Assembly: GCA_016617855.1 (NCBI GenBank)
Contig: JAECUM010000856.1
Span: forward strand, 1 to 64,000
DNA length: 64,000 bases
Origin: Megalonaias nervosa
Taxonomy: Eukaryota > Mollusca > Bivalvia > Unionida > Unionidae
Reading direction: 5' to 3'
The position numbers were made by a program, and so were the translations under genes. The notes under the pieces were generated by a model, which saw only the letters and a list, made by a program, of their open reading frames with translations, was not told the DNA's origin and searched no databases. Within the stretch, counting starts at the first letter, position 1; every line of letters begins with the position of its first letter. Positions 28,531 through 41,303 of this stretch are shown piece after piece.

Positions 28531-29552
28531 GGAGTCTGACGTTTTATCAATAAAGTACGACGAAATCTCTGACAACATGAAATTACCTTATCAGTATTAT
28601 AAATGAGCACAAGGAGTGCAAGCATGACCACAACCCACCATTCGATTCGACTTTTCTCACGCGTCTTTTATTGCTTCAGAATCGCAAGAAGACTGAAAAA
28701 CTACATATATACATTCAAAAGAAAGTAACGTACCATCGCATAACTCTCGGACGACCATCGCATGAATCCAATCCGGCGAATTAACCTTTATTTTCACCAT
28801 TACGGTCACAAACCCTTACTATTAGAATGCATAGGGCGGAAGTAGCCCATTCTACCACGGGCTGAATAACATCATGAAAGTAATTTCACCAGATAAAATG
28901 TTCAACTTGTTTTTTATTTCAGTTTGTATCATTTGATAATTTTATATAAATTTCCAGAACCGAAATATGTAGTTAAAGTTTGGAAAGTAGAAATGATGGT
29001 TGATGACGTCATCACACTTCAAATAGTAAAGCCTAGACTGATGCTGGACCCGGTAGAAAATAGTAGTGAATAACATTTTCCTGATGCATTCATTATTCTG
29101 AGCAAATTCAACTAATCGATTGAGTCCGCATTATTAAATTTCCCTAGTATTAAAAGATAACAGATTCTGCGCTGTGTTCGGAACGATTATTAGACTGTAA
29201 CGCATATTTACTGCAGGGTAGAAACTGGTAGAATGGGTTACTTCCGCCCTATGCATTCTAATAGTAAGGGTTTGTGACCGTAATGGTGAAAATAAAGGTT
29301 AATTCGCCAGATTGGATTCATGCGATGGTTGTCCGAGTGTTATGAGATGGTACGTTACTTTCTTTCGAATGTATATGTGTAGTTTTTCAGTCTTCTTGCA
29401 ATTCTGAAGCGATAAAAGATGCGTGAGAAAAGTCGAATCAAGTGGTGGGTTGTGGTCACGCTTACACTCCTTGTGCTCATTTGTAATACCGATAAGGTGA
29501 TTTCATGTTGTCAGAGATTTCATCATACTTTTTTGATAAAATGTCAGTCTCC
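28531..29552. mobile_element. fold-back element with about 300-bp inverted arms
   Basis: Left arm (28531 to about 28857) and right arm (about 29223-29552) are inverted copies with small differences. They run from 'ggagtctgacgttttatcaa' through 'acccttactattagaatgca' to 'agcccattctacca'. The spacer (about 370 bp) has no coding signal and contains TGACGTCA near 29007. 'gcatcaat' occurs just outside both ends (28519-28526 and 29556-29563) as a possible 8-bp target duplication, three or four bases from the arm ends. Superfamily is undecided. Confidence 0.85.
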
Positions 29553-29869
29553 TATGCATCAATGGAATTGGCGTTGACTAGGGAGGCTGGTAAGAAGTTG
29601 CACAGGCAGATTCCTGATGGGCAGAAGGAGTCTTTGTATGCGTTGACTCTGGTGAAGGGGACGGGAAATCTGCATAAATGTCCTCTAGTGCCAGATCCTG
29701 TCTGTTGGCGGTATGGTGCTGCTGGGATGTCAGCTAGCTGGTGTACAATCCGGTACATGATAACAGCTTTAGCTTGTTGGCATCAAGCTTGAAGCTCTTC
29801 CCATCCCAAATGTTGGAGCATGATGGAGATGCTGCTGGTTAGTCAATAATCACCAGTAGTACACAGTGC

Positions 29870-31885
29870 TGCCCTTCATTGTACTGCATCAGGTTTGGCC
29901 ATGTTTGCTTTGGTAGAGTGGTCCCAAACGGTCAGTGCATACTCCAACTGTGGGTGTACTAAGGATTTATAGGACGTAACCTTTACTTCTTCAGGGCCTT
30001 TAGACAGGTTTCTACGAAGGAATGCTATGGTGTTGTTTGCCTTAGTAACAGAGTCAGTGTGGCTGTTCATTGATAAGGTGCTATCGATGGTGACTCCCAA
30101 ATATTTGGCCTTGGATGTCATTGTCAGATTTTGACCATGGATGGTATATATGGCTGGAATGATCCGTCTCTTGTTGGTGATTCGGATGACCTCATATTTG
30201 TTAGGATTGAACACCATTTGCCAGTCATGTTCCCATCTTTGTAGGCGGTCTAGATCTGTTTGTAACCGTACTGCATCCTAGCCTGAGTCACTTATTCTGT
30301 ACAACAAGCTGTCATCAGCAAAAAAGCTGACTTTGGAATCGACTCCTAATGGCAATTCATTGATGTAGATCAGGAACAGCAGAGGACCTATGACCATTCC
30401 TTGGGGTACGTCTGAAGTGACGGGGGCTGATGAAAATGACTGGCCTTCTAGCACAGCCTGTTGGTTTCTCCCATATAAAAAGCTGTTTATCCACTCAAGG
30501 GTCTTGCCCTGGACACCATAGTGATGAAGCTTGGCTGCAATGCGCTTATGAGGGACTTTACCAAATGCTTTGCTGAAGTCGAGCAGAATTGCATCTATCT
30601 GTTGTTTGTTGTTCAGACAGTTGCTAGATCCTGGAGTGTGATTATAAGTTGGCTCTCACATGATCTCTTCTTTCTGAAGCCATTTGTCTTTCATATAGAA
30701 TGTTGTTACTTTCGGAGAACTGCATCAGGTGGATATGGATGATATGCTCCATGACTTTGCAGCAAATTGATGTCAGGGAAACTGACCTGTAATTGGAGGC
30801 TTTGCTTTTGTTGCCTTTCTTGAACAATGGGGTGACAAATGCTCCTTTCCAGTCATCTGGAGTCAGTCCCTGCTCTAATGAGGCATGGAATAGGAAAGTT
30901 AGGGCTGGAGATATTGAAGGTGCCATCTCTTTCAAGAATCTCCGATGGCCTAGTGGTTAGAGCGTCCGCTTCAGATGCTGGAGGATGTGGGTTCAATCCC
31001 CAGCCAAGTCATACCAAAGACTTACAAAAATGATACTAACAGCTGCCTCGCTTGGCACTCAGCATTAAGAGGATAGTGTTAGGACTGGTCGGCCTGGTGT
31101 CAGGATAATGTGACTGGGTGGGACATCATGCTACATGTCTGCGGTATGATGCCCCAGTGCTAGACATCACTATAAACTGCCACACTGCAGACATCGTAGC
31201 GATATGACTGAAAAATTGTTAAAGCTACGTTAAAAATCCAGATCACACACACACACACGCTCTTTCAAGAATCTTGACGAAATCTGGTCAGGTCCAGTCA
31301 CTTTATGTTGGTTAAGCTTTTGGAGGAAATAAAGTATTCCTTTCTCATTAATCTGGATGGGTGGGACAGTAGGAGTGTTGCTAGTACCGAGATCAGGCAT
31401 GCGCATTGTGTCTTCAATATTGAAGACTTGAGGAGAACTGGGCATTCAGGATTTCTGACTTGTCAGATGCACTGGAATTGATTGTGCCCTCCTTCATCAG
31501 AGGGGAGACACTGGAACCATCACATTTTTTATTTTTCACGAAAGAGTATAATTTCTTGCCGGTGCTTGTGTCACTGATCATTTCGCTGACATTCACATTG
31601 TAAGCATTCTGGCAGACTGTTTGAATAATTTTTGGTATGGGCTGGTATATATCCCAGTCCTTTGTATGGTGTGTCTGTCTTGCTCTCTTATGTGCCCTTC
31701 CTGTCCTCCTGGAGTGTCTACGTACCTGATGGTTACACCATGGTTGGTTGAATTTGCAAGGTGCCATCTTTGATGGGACATTGATAGTAGTGACCTGTAT
31801 ACAAAATGTCGTGGAGAGCAATTTTGGTTTGTTGTTGTGGGGTTTTTTTTCTTTCTTTTTTTCTCTGTAAATCTTAGTCACTGAC
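29870..31885 (-). mobile_element. Jockey-like LINE, 5'-truncated, degenerate
   Basis: Minus-strand reverse transcriptase pieces in order: a linker (SVSPLMKEGTINSSASDKSE), TGPDQISSRFLKE, LEQGLTPDDWKGAFVTPLFK and NYRSVSLTSICCKVMEHII, the catalytic FFADDSLLYR near 30300-30335, then MVFNPNKYEVIRITNK, AKYLGVTID and HPQLEYALTVWD. No endonuclease domain is seen. Several frameshifts are present, and the frame is split by a SINE at 30942-31259. The catalytic Asp pair is retained, but the copy is dead. Confidence 0.88.
30942..31259 (+). repeat. tRNA-derived SINE, copy 2, inside the LINE, with TSD
   Basis: Same SINE family as 22325-22655, with A- and B-boxes and a CA tail (31245-31258). It is flanked by exact 15-bp duplications 'ctctttcaagaatct' at 30927-30941 and 31260-31274, the mark of LINE-mediated insertion. 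It interrupts the reverse transcriptase frame of the host LINE. Confidence 0.95.
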
Positions 31886-32224
31886 GACAGGTCACCTCAC
31901 CAAACATTTCACTTGTATGCAAAATTTCAATATATTTTTCAGCCCCCCCCCAATCTAAACATCTGCTTATGTTGACAATATTATCGTGGTCCCAAGGATG
32001 TTGAGGTAAATGGATGGTACTATATTAAGAAAATGGCGACATTTTTTGAAAATTGGTGACAGAATATTGAGATTAACGATTTGTTTTGGCGACAACTTTT
32101 TTAAAACCAGCGCCAACCCAGCATTATACGAAAATGACCCTTAAAATACAGACTTTTTGAATAAAATTACAAGTTACAGAAATATGATTGTTGCAGTAAA
32201 ATCCAAATACTAGTTTGTCTGTAT

Positions 32225-32990
32225 TTGAGCTCAATCTTCTGTAGGATGCAACATAGGCAGTTTATTTATGATAAACTTCAGTTTGCTGATGATGTATCTA
32301 TTCATAGCCCATATATTGGTGGATTAAGAAAGCTGTTAAAAATATATGAGTAGTTCGCAGTAGCAAAATGATACCGAGTACATCACAAAAAAGACTATAA
32401 TTTTCAGATCTCAAAATCTGATAAATGTGTCCATATCTGAAGTTAGGCTTTGCTGGGAAAAGCTGCTGTTTGCCACTGAGTATGTGTACCTCAGGCATGT
32501 CATTTATTCTGATTTGTTAGATGATAGTTTTGACATACAAAGACAGTATTGTTCTCTTTGTATATGAGTAATATGCTTTGAAGGTCATTTAAAACATGTT
32601 CTACAGATTTAAAAGTTTTGCTTTTTAAATTGTATGAATTTGTATTGTGCTCCTGCATGGACAAGTTTTTCATGTTCTACAATGATGAGGTTAAATTACT
32701 GTTACAACATTGCATTAGATTTTGAATGGGTTATGATAGGGCACCATAGTGCATTGGGAATGCTTGTAAGCAACAATATTATTAGCCTTTGCATTTTGCT
32801 AGGAAAGAGTATACTCATTCAGAAGTAGAATAGCAGTGGTAATAACAAAACCTTGAAACAAATGTTTCAATTTGCTTGCTGTTGTAGGAATAATTGTTGT
32901 ATTAATATTGTCCTTTTTGTGTTTTTTGTTGCATATCTTGGTTGAAATGGCTGGTTTTATTTTCTGTGGACTGAAGTCTGAAATAAAGTC

Positions 32991-33028
<38 letters not shown>
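32225..33028 (+). mobile_element. decayed LINE fragment with (att) tail
   Basis: Plus-strand sequence near 32266 translates to a FADD-like pattern (LQFADDVSI). Later pieces read KVLLFKLYEFVLC and SALGMLVSNNIISL, matching the C-terminal part of LINE reverse transcriptases known from molluscs. The end at about 32992-33028 is an (att)n tail preceded by 'aataaagtctt'. Almost every frame is broken. Confidence 0.65.
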
Positions 33029-33029
<1 letters not shown>

Positions 33030-33409
33030 ACGTATCACTGTGGTTAATATTATATCATTATCAACAAATGCTGACATTTACAGGAAATGAGTTCAAATAT
33101 ATTATGATGGAGTTTTGGGATTTGCACAGCTGATGAGTAGTTCTTCATTTTATAATTACAACCAGAGGTAATTATCAAGATAATAACATGGCCAACGTAG
33201 GCTAAATGTAGCTTTTGTGGACTTGAGCATGAAGACAAATGAACCTTGTATAAAACAGGGTACCAAGCCAAGACAGAAGAATCATGTGACAGTACATTAT
33301 CACTTACTTTATAAACAAGGCATTTTGTTTACTCAACAAAATTTTGATCTGTATGATTAAGTTATAGTACAATTAGCAACATAGGAATAAATCATTGCAA
33401 AACTTTAAC
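33030..33409. other. non-coding DNA
   Basis: Nothing recognised between the LINE tail and the pogo-like frame. Confidence 0.4.
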
Positions 33410-33619
33410 ATGTCACCATATAAACAGAAAATTATTACTTCAGAAGAAAAAATAAAAGGTATTCAATTCAAGGACAATGGGGAGAGATTGAGAGTTCTTG
33501 CAGAAAAATTTGATGTTGGAAAGACTCAAATAAACAACATCATAACAGATAAGGAGAATGTTCTGCAGCAGTGGAAAAGTGGAATAAATGGAAAGAGAAT
33601 AATTCTAAATGTCAAGTGA
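33410..33619 (+). pseudogene. pogo-like helix-turn-helix relic
   Basis: ATG at 33410 opens about 69 residues. They include SEEKIKGIQFKDNGERLRV, LAEKFDVGKTQINNIITDKE and VLQQWKSGINGKR, the pattern of the N-terminal psq/CENP-B-type HTH of pogo/Tigger transposases. No DDE domain follows. This is probably a truncated transposon relic rather than a host gene. Confidence 0.55.
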
Positions 33620-36600
33620 TGTTTGCATCAAGATTTAAATGACTTTTTTTTATTGGTTTTTTTAAATGTACATGCCAAAAATGCCCACTCACATTTCATG
33701 CTTAAGTATGAAGAACATAATGTATGTTCATTTGAAATAAGTCTATTCTTAAAACAAGAAGAACCTTTTAATAACATTGGTCTAAAGCCATGGGAACGGG
33801 ACTTTGCATTTTCTTTGATGTAGGTGGCTTGTCAATGTAGGTCATGTTGATATAAGTTGGTAGACTGTAATATGAAAGTATGCAAAATTTTTCTTCTCTC
33901 CGTTAATGAAAACATAAGCAATTTGTAGGGATTTGCAACTAAACACTTTTATTTGTCTATGGAATACTTTTTGTTTAGGTTATAACTTGCCAAGGCAAGT
34001 AGGGATTTGCAAACAAAACACTTGTATTTGTCCATGCAATATTTTTATAGGTTATTTCATGCCAAGGCAAGTGGAATGAACTACCTTATTACAGTATACA
34101 AAATAATTAATCCAGGCTGACCAGATGGTGAGATTTGGTTGTGAGTCCCATGCCTTAACCACAGATTCTGTTGGTATCCCTCCAAATACACGTGGGGTAA
34201 CTATCCTGTCCCTTTTATTTTGATCCCTTTCCCAGTTTCAAGAAAATTGTATACTACATTCAGTGGCACAAGACCTATACCAATGGAAATGAAATACACT
34301 TCAGCAATTTTATTATTTAGATACCTTGTTGATCATTTCCTTTTATTAAAATTTCTCTTTTTATTGGTGTGGTCCCTCTCAGACTTGCGTCATAGATGAG
34401 ACCCCCTAGTGCCTAAAGTTTAAAGGATTTTATGTGTTTATGTTTTCACCAGTAGTGTATTTATATGTATCAAGTTTTATTAGAATTTTGATTTTAATAA
34501 ATTTTGTTCTAGGGTTCATACACCTCCCTACTTCAGTGCTTGAATCCTCTTCGACCCTGGCTGGTCTTGGAATTTTATTTACAAAAGTGATCCATGCCAG
34601 GGATCAATGACGTTCAGTGTTTGCTATGTGTTTGTGCTGTTTGTTTTGTATTTTAACCCTGTATTTGTTTATGGACTGGCTGGTAAAGGATCAAATTCTC
34701 AGAGTTGTTATTTAACTAAATAAGCATTGTAGAAATGCAGAGAAAATAGATATTTAATTATTCATTGTATGCAAGAGGAACTATTCAGGTCTTGGTTAAT
34801 CAGATTTATTATCAAATTAGTTAGGTATGTAAAAATATTTAAGTTGTTATTTAAGCATTTAGGTTATTATTTGATGTAAAAATTTAGTGTTTAATAAAGA
34901 AAGCAATAGATATTTTATTATGCTGTGTAAGTAGGAAAGGAAAACTTGGGTCACACTACGCAGCTCGAGCAGGTGAGCACTGTTCATCTACCCAGTGAGT
35001 GCCGGTTCAAATGAATTAATTCTCAATTTGGTCAAATATAATTATATCATGTACAAAGTACGCATAGTTTGCCAATACGAAATATCAAAGTAATTGATTT
35101 ATATTGTGTTTGCTTGAAAAGTTATAGAAGATAAAGTAACTAGCAAAGTAAGTGGTAAAGAAAGTGGAGAAGCTGTCTGTTTGTTTGTTGTTATGAAATC
35201 CCTTGCTATGAATTTTATTATAATAGTCCAATATCTGGTTCATTGTCCAAGTACGAGTTGTATCCATTTTAATATTTAAGTATACTCCTGGTATACATCC
35301 TTGTCTATTGAAAGTTATGTTTCGAGTTTTAGACCTCGACTTATATTCATTTCTATTACTGAAACTTTTATGTGCATTATTTTGAATGTTACTATTCACA
35401 TCAGTTTTGAAAATAAAAAGAATACTTCCTTTATCTGAATCTTAGTCCGTTTCCATTCTGAATCGTTTCCAATTAATATATTGAGTATACTACAGGTATA
35501 CATCATAATATATTGTTATCCAGTTAAATCCATTGTGTGAATCTTGGTCCATGTTCATTCTATTGTTGTATGCTGTTTTTATGTTTATCAATTTATAATC
35601 CATTCTGTGATTCCGATTCCATCCCCTTCCATTCCACCCCGACGGCATTCTCTTCTACTGGTGATTTAGTGGCAATCCGTCACGATGAGAAACACAGGAC
35701 TCACTTCCCTCCGACAAATTAAATTCGGAAAGTCTTGTCAAACAGGAGTTTCAGAAAATTTCTCTGTTTCATTGCTCAGGGTTCCAGATTATCTGTACCG
35801 GTAGTGTGCTAGCCCAAAGTAGATATATTCCAAAGAAATGTATCTTTATTCAAGGTGTGTTGTTCTTCTTGGACAGTTTCATGGGCATACTATTCAAAAC
35901 ATCATGCACTTGGACAGTTTCATGGGCATACTATTCAAAACATTATACACTAAGTTCTGATTAAGGTTATTGTTTTTTCTAGATATTCTTGAGAAGTATT
36001 TGCCAAAATTTTGTAAAAGTGTTGGTGGGTTTATTTTTATTGGGGTAGGCTTTTATGGTTTTCATTAAAACAACATTTTGTGCATACTTAATTCTGTGGA
36101 TTGGGGAAGGGTCTGATTATTTCCATAGAAGAATCACTCTTTATTGAATCTCTAACTTTGTACTTCGAAGTAACTACAGCATCCTTGAAAACTGTTACCC
36201 CATGAAAAAAAAGTGAATCTGCAGAAGAGTAAAATATTCCTAATTTGTCTTAATTGTTGCAATTTTATGCCAGTTAATTCTTTTCATCTTGTCATTCAAA
36301 TTTCTTAACACGTGTCCAAATTTCGAAAGACTTGGAGAGTTTCCAATCAAACATGTTAGAAAATGCTGGTTTGAACTCCAGTAACATTTATCAAAATTGT
36401 TAAAGTATCTCTTGTAAAAAAAAACCGGCTTCTTCAGCTACAGTATCTTTATTTTTCCACCCTTTAAATAAAATTTACCTGATAGAGGTAACTGCCATTT
36501 TGTCTAGTAACAGTAATTACTATGACAAACATGTTTTATTGGTAGATAATCACTTTAATCAGGGGTTATACTTGAGGCCTCACATGCAGATCATGCTTTC

Positions 36601-37045
36601 TGCTGGCCATGTGTGCATGCACATCAGTTGTACATCTGTCAGGAGTGACCTGGTAGTCATCAAAGTGTATAGTTTTCTACATAGTGGAGATGAATAATAG
36701 TTTCACCTGTCTTTGTTTTTGAGAGCCTCACAGATCTTTTTATGCTATCAGGGCTTGAAATTGGGATATTTTTTTACTAACCCACAGGATCACCATAATA
36801 GAATTATAAGCTTGCCTAAATTTCACTGATACTTTGAAATAGATGTCAGTTCAGTTTCTAATTCAGCATTTATTGTTCATTAACATCAACTCAGAACGAT
36901 AAATATTGTATATCCTGCATTCTGTCTCAGATTTTGTATTTACTTTCCCAGCATTTCTAGCGCTTTCTTACTCCCATCTCTTGATCATACAGTTGTGCTT
37001 TCTCTTTTCATCTCATTTTTTAAGTTTTGTTGGTGATAGCACACC
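33620..37045. other. AT-rich non-coding DNA with minor repeats
   Basis: No gene signal. A two-copy 42-bp direct repeat ('ggacagtttcatgggcatac') lies at about 35873-35952. A repeated phrase 'tgccaaggcaagt' occurs near 33990 and 34060. Confidence 0.5.
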
Positions 37046-37054
37046 TCACAAAAG

Positions 37055-37372
37055 ACCGCTCTGGTGGCCTACTTGGTTAGAGTGTCTGTCTCGGATGCGG
37101 GAGGTCGCGGGTTCAAACCCCGGCCGAGTCATACCAAATACTTATAAATATGGTACTAACAGCTGCCATGCTAGGCGCTCAGCATTAAGAGGTTAGTGTT
37201 AGGACTGGTCGGCCTGTTGTCAGAATAATGTGACTAGGTGTGACATGATGCTACATGTCTGCGGCATGATGCCCCAGTGCTAGACATCACTGTAAACTGC
37301 CTCACTGCAGACATCATAGCGATACGACTGAAAAATTGTTAAAGCTATGTTAAAATCCAGAACACACACACA
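37055..37372 (+). repeat. tRNA-derived SINE, copy 3
   Basis: Head 'ggtggcctacttggttagag' plus B-box 'gggttcaaacccc', the shared body, 'ttaaagctatg', and a CA tail. Near-matching 'cacctcacaaaa' and 'cacctcaaaaac' flank it as a probable target duplication. Confidence 0.88.
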
Positions 37373-37474
37373 CACCTCAAAAACTTGTGCATTCATTTTG
37401 GAACTTTATCTCTTGTTGGCACCATATGGCCACTATTGTATTGAAGTGCTCAAAATGCCACTATATAAGTACAT

Positions 37475-37730
37475 GGGCCCTAGGTGGCTGACTTGTCCAA
37501 AGCGTTTGCCTTTACTGATCACTGCCTTTCACCTCAGTCTGTGTAGCTTCAAGTCTTGGGCTTGGCCAGTGTGAGCATAGCAGAAAGTTGCCAGTAGCTT
37601 ACCATGGGTCAGTGGTTCTGTTACTGGGATTTTCCCTGGGTTAGTCCTTCACCAATTCTACAGGCCGCCATGTATAACCTATCATGCACTGAGAAATGGT
37701 GTTAACCCAAAACAACAACATAAGTACATG
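37475..37730 (+). repeat. second SINE family, copy 1
   Basis: Degenerate tRNA-like head ('taggtggctgacttgtccaa'), a middle with 'ccagtagcttaccatgggtc', and an end 'gccatgtataacctatcatg', 'cactgagaaatggtgttaac'. The same tail recurs at 54470-54640 and 56310-56405. The 'gtgttaaac' end resembles tails of widespread molluscan SINEs. Confidence 0.6.
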
Positions 37731-38801
37731 CATGCTTTAGAATTGTCACTTCACAGTATATTGAATGCTTATCAGGAATGATATAAATATTAAAACAATT
37801 AGTCAGCCCAATTTGGGATTATTCTTTGAGTTGGCCAACATAATGTTTTTTGATCGGCCAATACTAGCCTAATACCCTGTATTTTTTTTTATTGTCCATA
37901 TTGAAATCAGTGCTTGGGCAAGAACTTTCGGCTAGTTCTATTTGCATGGAGACTGTTTTGACAATAATCACCTTAGTTTACTTGATGCATGGAATAACAC
38001 CTGCCATATTTTCTGCTACTATATTGTACCTTGTCAAGTCCAGGATGTTGGTTGGTGTTCAGTTAAAACATTGATCAATTAATGATGAAAGGGATAGGTG
38101 TCTCATGTTCTATTTAGTACATCTGACATAAGACCAGCAGATTTGTGATGACTGGGGTTTGGTAGTCTGTCTGCAAAATCGCCGATCCTGAGTTAGCAGA
38201 TTAACATTACATGTAATTTAGAGCCCTGTGATATATCATATGCCAGAAGATCTTATGGGATGTCCTGTTGTCCCTCATCTGTTGTCTGTCCGTTTATTAG
38301 TACAGGTTTGTTATTTCTGCTCCTAAACTACTTGGAGTATTGCCACAAAAACTTGACATGCACATTTATCCCAAGGCCTATTTGATTGTAAATGATAATG
38401 GTGCTGCCACAGTAACCATCTTGACATTGCTACTCCTTCCGAATGGAATGTGATATAGACATGGGGTTTTACCAAAAGACAGCTTGTGATGTTTAGTTGG
38501 TCTGAACGGCCTTAGTTCAGCAAAAGGAGAGAAATCCTTTCATAAAGCTTTTCTTTGTAAGCGCTGTCTTTGGATGCTTCATGTTTAGATCACATCAACT
38601 TGTGTCACTACATGTACCTTACTCACCCAGTTGCAATCACATTTGGTTGTTAGGTGATGGATAGATGTGAACAAGATCTTGTATTGTTGACTTTCTTGTT
38701 TTATGCGTAAAAAAAAAAAACCAGTTTATATTTTCTTTCTTCTGTGCATTGTAAATTTGTTTTACAAAGCAGTAATCTACACTTAACATGTCTATTTTCA
38801 G
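37731..38801. other. non-coding DNA upstream of SWT1 exon, with repeat-like text
   Basis: 38250-38540 resembles a dispersed molluscan repeat ('gttatttctgctcctaaact', 'ctactccttccgaatgg'), related in wording to 49080-49300. No coding exon recognised. Confidence 0.4.
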
Positions 38802-39017
38802 ATTGCCATGTTGATGCAAGACATGAAGTGCTACAAGTGTTATAAGCACTATTGCTAATAGAAGATGTCATCATCACAGAAAGAAAATCAGAATAAGCCA
38901 ACACTGCCCCATGGCTGGATTGTAAGGCAGTCTAAGACCTACCCTGACAGGGTGTACTATTTCAATGTTGACACTGGAGTCTCAACATGGGAAATACCAC
39001 AGCTGATAAAGGACAAA
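38802..39017 (+). CDS. SWT1: SWT1 first coding exon (WW domain)
   Basis: The splice acceptor 'tattttcag' precedes 38802. The ATG at 38865 has an in-frame stop just upstream, so 38802-38864 is 5' UTR. The coding part encodes MSSSQKENQNKPTLPHGW, then a complete WW domain with W18 and W42 (GWIVRQSKTYPDRVYYFN, TGVSTWEIP). The donor is weak, and the exon may end at 39017 or 39020. SWT1 is an RNA endonuclease that acts on defective nuclear mRNPs. The WW domain would bind proline motifs. The assignment rests on linkage to the PIN exon at 60530 and on the disordered exon at 44580. Confidence 0.78.
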
Positions 39018-39489
39018 GTGGTCAGAAATATTTCTACAATAACTACAGTAACTATTTCTGTTAAACTACGTATTTGTATCTTTCACCATCCAAACACTGT
39101 TGGCATTCCTTTGTTATTTGAAGAAATTAATCTCTTTGGGTCTTTTAAAATATAAGTATTTCACTTTGTTTCTTTGCCTGTTTATCTGCAGGATATATAG
39201 AAGCTGATCTGGGCAGCATCAGCAAATAGTTCAAAAATCTTTCCTGCCAGGAACTCAAAGAATTTTGTGAAATTTGTTTTTTCCTAATATTTATCAATGG
39301 GAAATGATTTTCTTTTCTTCAATAAATTGAATTCCCCTTAACTTCCATCCCAGATGGGATGCAGTGCTATAGATAACAGTGTATGTTTTGCAAAAAATTA
39401 AATAAGAATGTAGAAAGAAATTTGAATTGTGTTTAAATTACAGGAAACAGTTTTAAGTATTTATTCTAAGGATGCCAGCATGTTGCTCC

Positions 39490-40335
39490 TGCCATAAGTC
39501 CTTGTCATTTTTTATAGCACAAGTAATCAGTGTAATCTATATCATAAGTACAGTCCATGTTTTTATTTTATGGCACCTGTAATCATTGTAAACTATACCA
39601 CAAGTACAGTCACTGTTTTTATTTTATGGCACCTGTAATCATTGTAAATTATACCATAAGTACAGTCACTGTTGGTATTTTGTGGCACCTGTAATCAGTG
39701 TAAACTATACCATAAGTACAGTCGCAGTTTTTAGTTTATGGTACCTGTAATCATTGTAAGCTATACCATAAGTACAGTCAGTTTTTTTTTTTTTTTTATG
39801 GCACCTGTAATCATTGTAAACTATACCATAAGTACAGTCACTGTTTTTATTTTATGGCACCTGTAATCATTGTAAACTATACAATAAGTACAGTCACTGT
39901 TTTTATTTTATGGCACCTGTAATCATTGTAAACTATACCATAAGTACAGTCACTGTTTTTATTTTATGGCACCTGTAATCATTGTAAACTATACCATAAG
40001 TACAGTCACTGTTTTTATTTCATGGCACCTGTAATCATTGTAAACTATACCGTAAGTACAGTCACTGTTTTTATTTCATGGCACCTGTAATCATTGTAAA
40101 CTATACCGTAAGTACAGTCACTGTTTTTATTTTATGACACCTGTAATCATTGTAAACTATACAATAAGTACAGTCACTGTTTTTATTTTGTGTCACCTGT
40201 AATCAGTGTAAACTATACCATAAGAACAATCACTGTTTTTTTTTTTTTTTTATGGCACCTTTAATCATTGTAAACTATATCATAAGTATAGTCACTGTTT
40301 TTATTTTATGGCACCTGTAATCATTGTAAACTATA
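39490..40335. repeat. 58-bp minisatellite, left block
   Basis: About 14 units of 'aagtacagtcactgttttta', 'ttttatggcacctgtaatca' and 'ttgtaaactatacca', including units with long T runs. The array continues at 41300-41640, so the LINE between split one array. Confidence 0.95.
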
Positions 40336-41303
40336 ATAATAATAATAATAATGAGGACTTTGTATAGCGCCTAATCTTTAGAAGCTCTAAGCGCTTTACA
40401 ACATTTGACAACACTTAAAAAAAACATATATAATGATATGATTACAAAATTAAAAACAAACACCACGAAAGTAGAAACAGAAAATATGCTGTAAATATTT
40501 AAGGCAAGGATACATTATTAGGTCTTTAAGTCTGTTCTTGCAGTTGAAATAGGTGAGTTTTAAGAGTGCTCTTGAATGAGATCACTGTGTCTTTGTGTCT
40601 AAATGCAGTGGGCAATTCATTCCACGTTGCTGGGCCCTGGTATGCAAAAGAACATTGTCCATATGATTTCATCTTCATAGTGGGAATAATGAGAATACGA
40701 GTGTCAGAAGAGGAGCGTAAGCATCTTGCAGGTGTGTACACATGGGTTAGGTCTGATAGGTATGTTGGACTGGAGCCCATCAGTGAAACGTAGCACAGAG
40801 AACAAATTTTGTGTTTAATTCTGGATCGTATGGATAGCCAGTGTAGGGTACAGAGCAGGGGAGAGGCGTGCTCTGATCGTGGTACTCTAAGGATGATTCG
40901 AGCAGCTGTATTTTGAACGTTTTGAAGTTTCGGAAGTAGATATTGAGACGAACCAGACAGAATTGAGTTACAATAGTCCAGTCTTGAAAGTACTAAGGAA
41001 CACACAAGTGTTTTAGTGGCATCAACTGAAAGATACTTGCGAATGGAGCTGATGCGTCTCAGCTCAAGATATGCAGCCTTGCATATGTTCATGACATGCT
41101 GATGCAATGAGAGAGTACTGTCAAGAGTAACACCTAGGTTTCGTACTGACTGTGTGAATTTAATGTTGGTGTTGCTGATATTTATTGTCTGAGGTAAGGA
41201 TGTGAATGAGAAAGTCTTTGTGTTGTAATCAGGATGGCTTCAGTTTTATCATCATTCATCTGCAGCTTGTTACATGTCATCCATGATTTCACATCGGAAA
41301 TAC
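40336..41303 (-). mobile_element. CR1/L2-type LINE 3' fragment inserted in the minisatellite
   Basis: A minus-strand frame (40526-41107) encodes the C-terminal reverse transcriptase: LSVDATKTLVCSLVLSRLDY, CNSILSG, LHWLSIRSRIKHKICSLCY, SYGQCSFAYQGPATWNELP and FKSTLKTHLF. The 3' end is a short UTR ('tagcgcctaatctttagaag' on plus) followed by an (ata)n tail at 40334-40352. The element lies between unit fragments of the 58-bp array. Confidence 0.85.
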
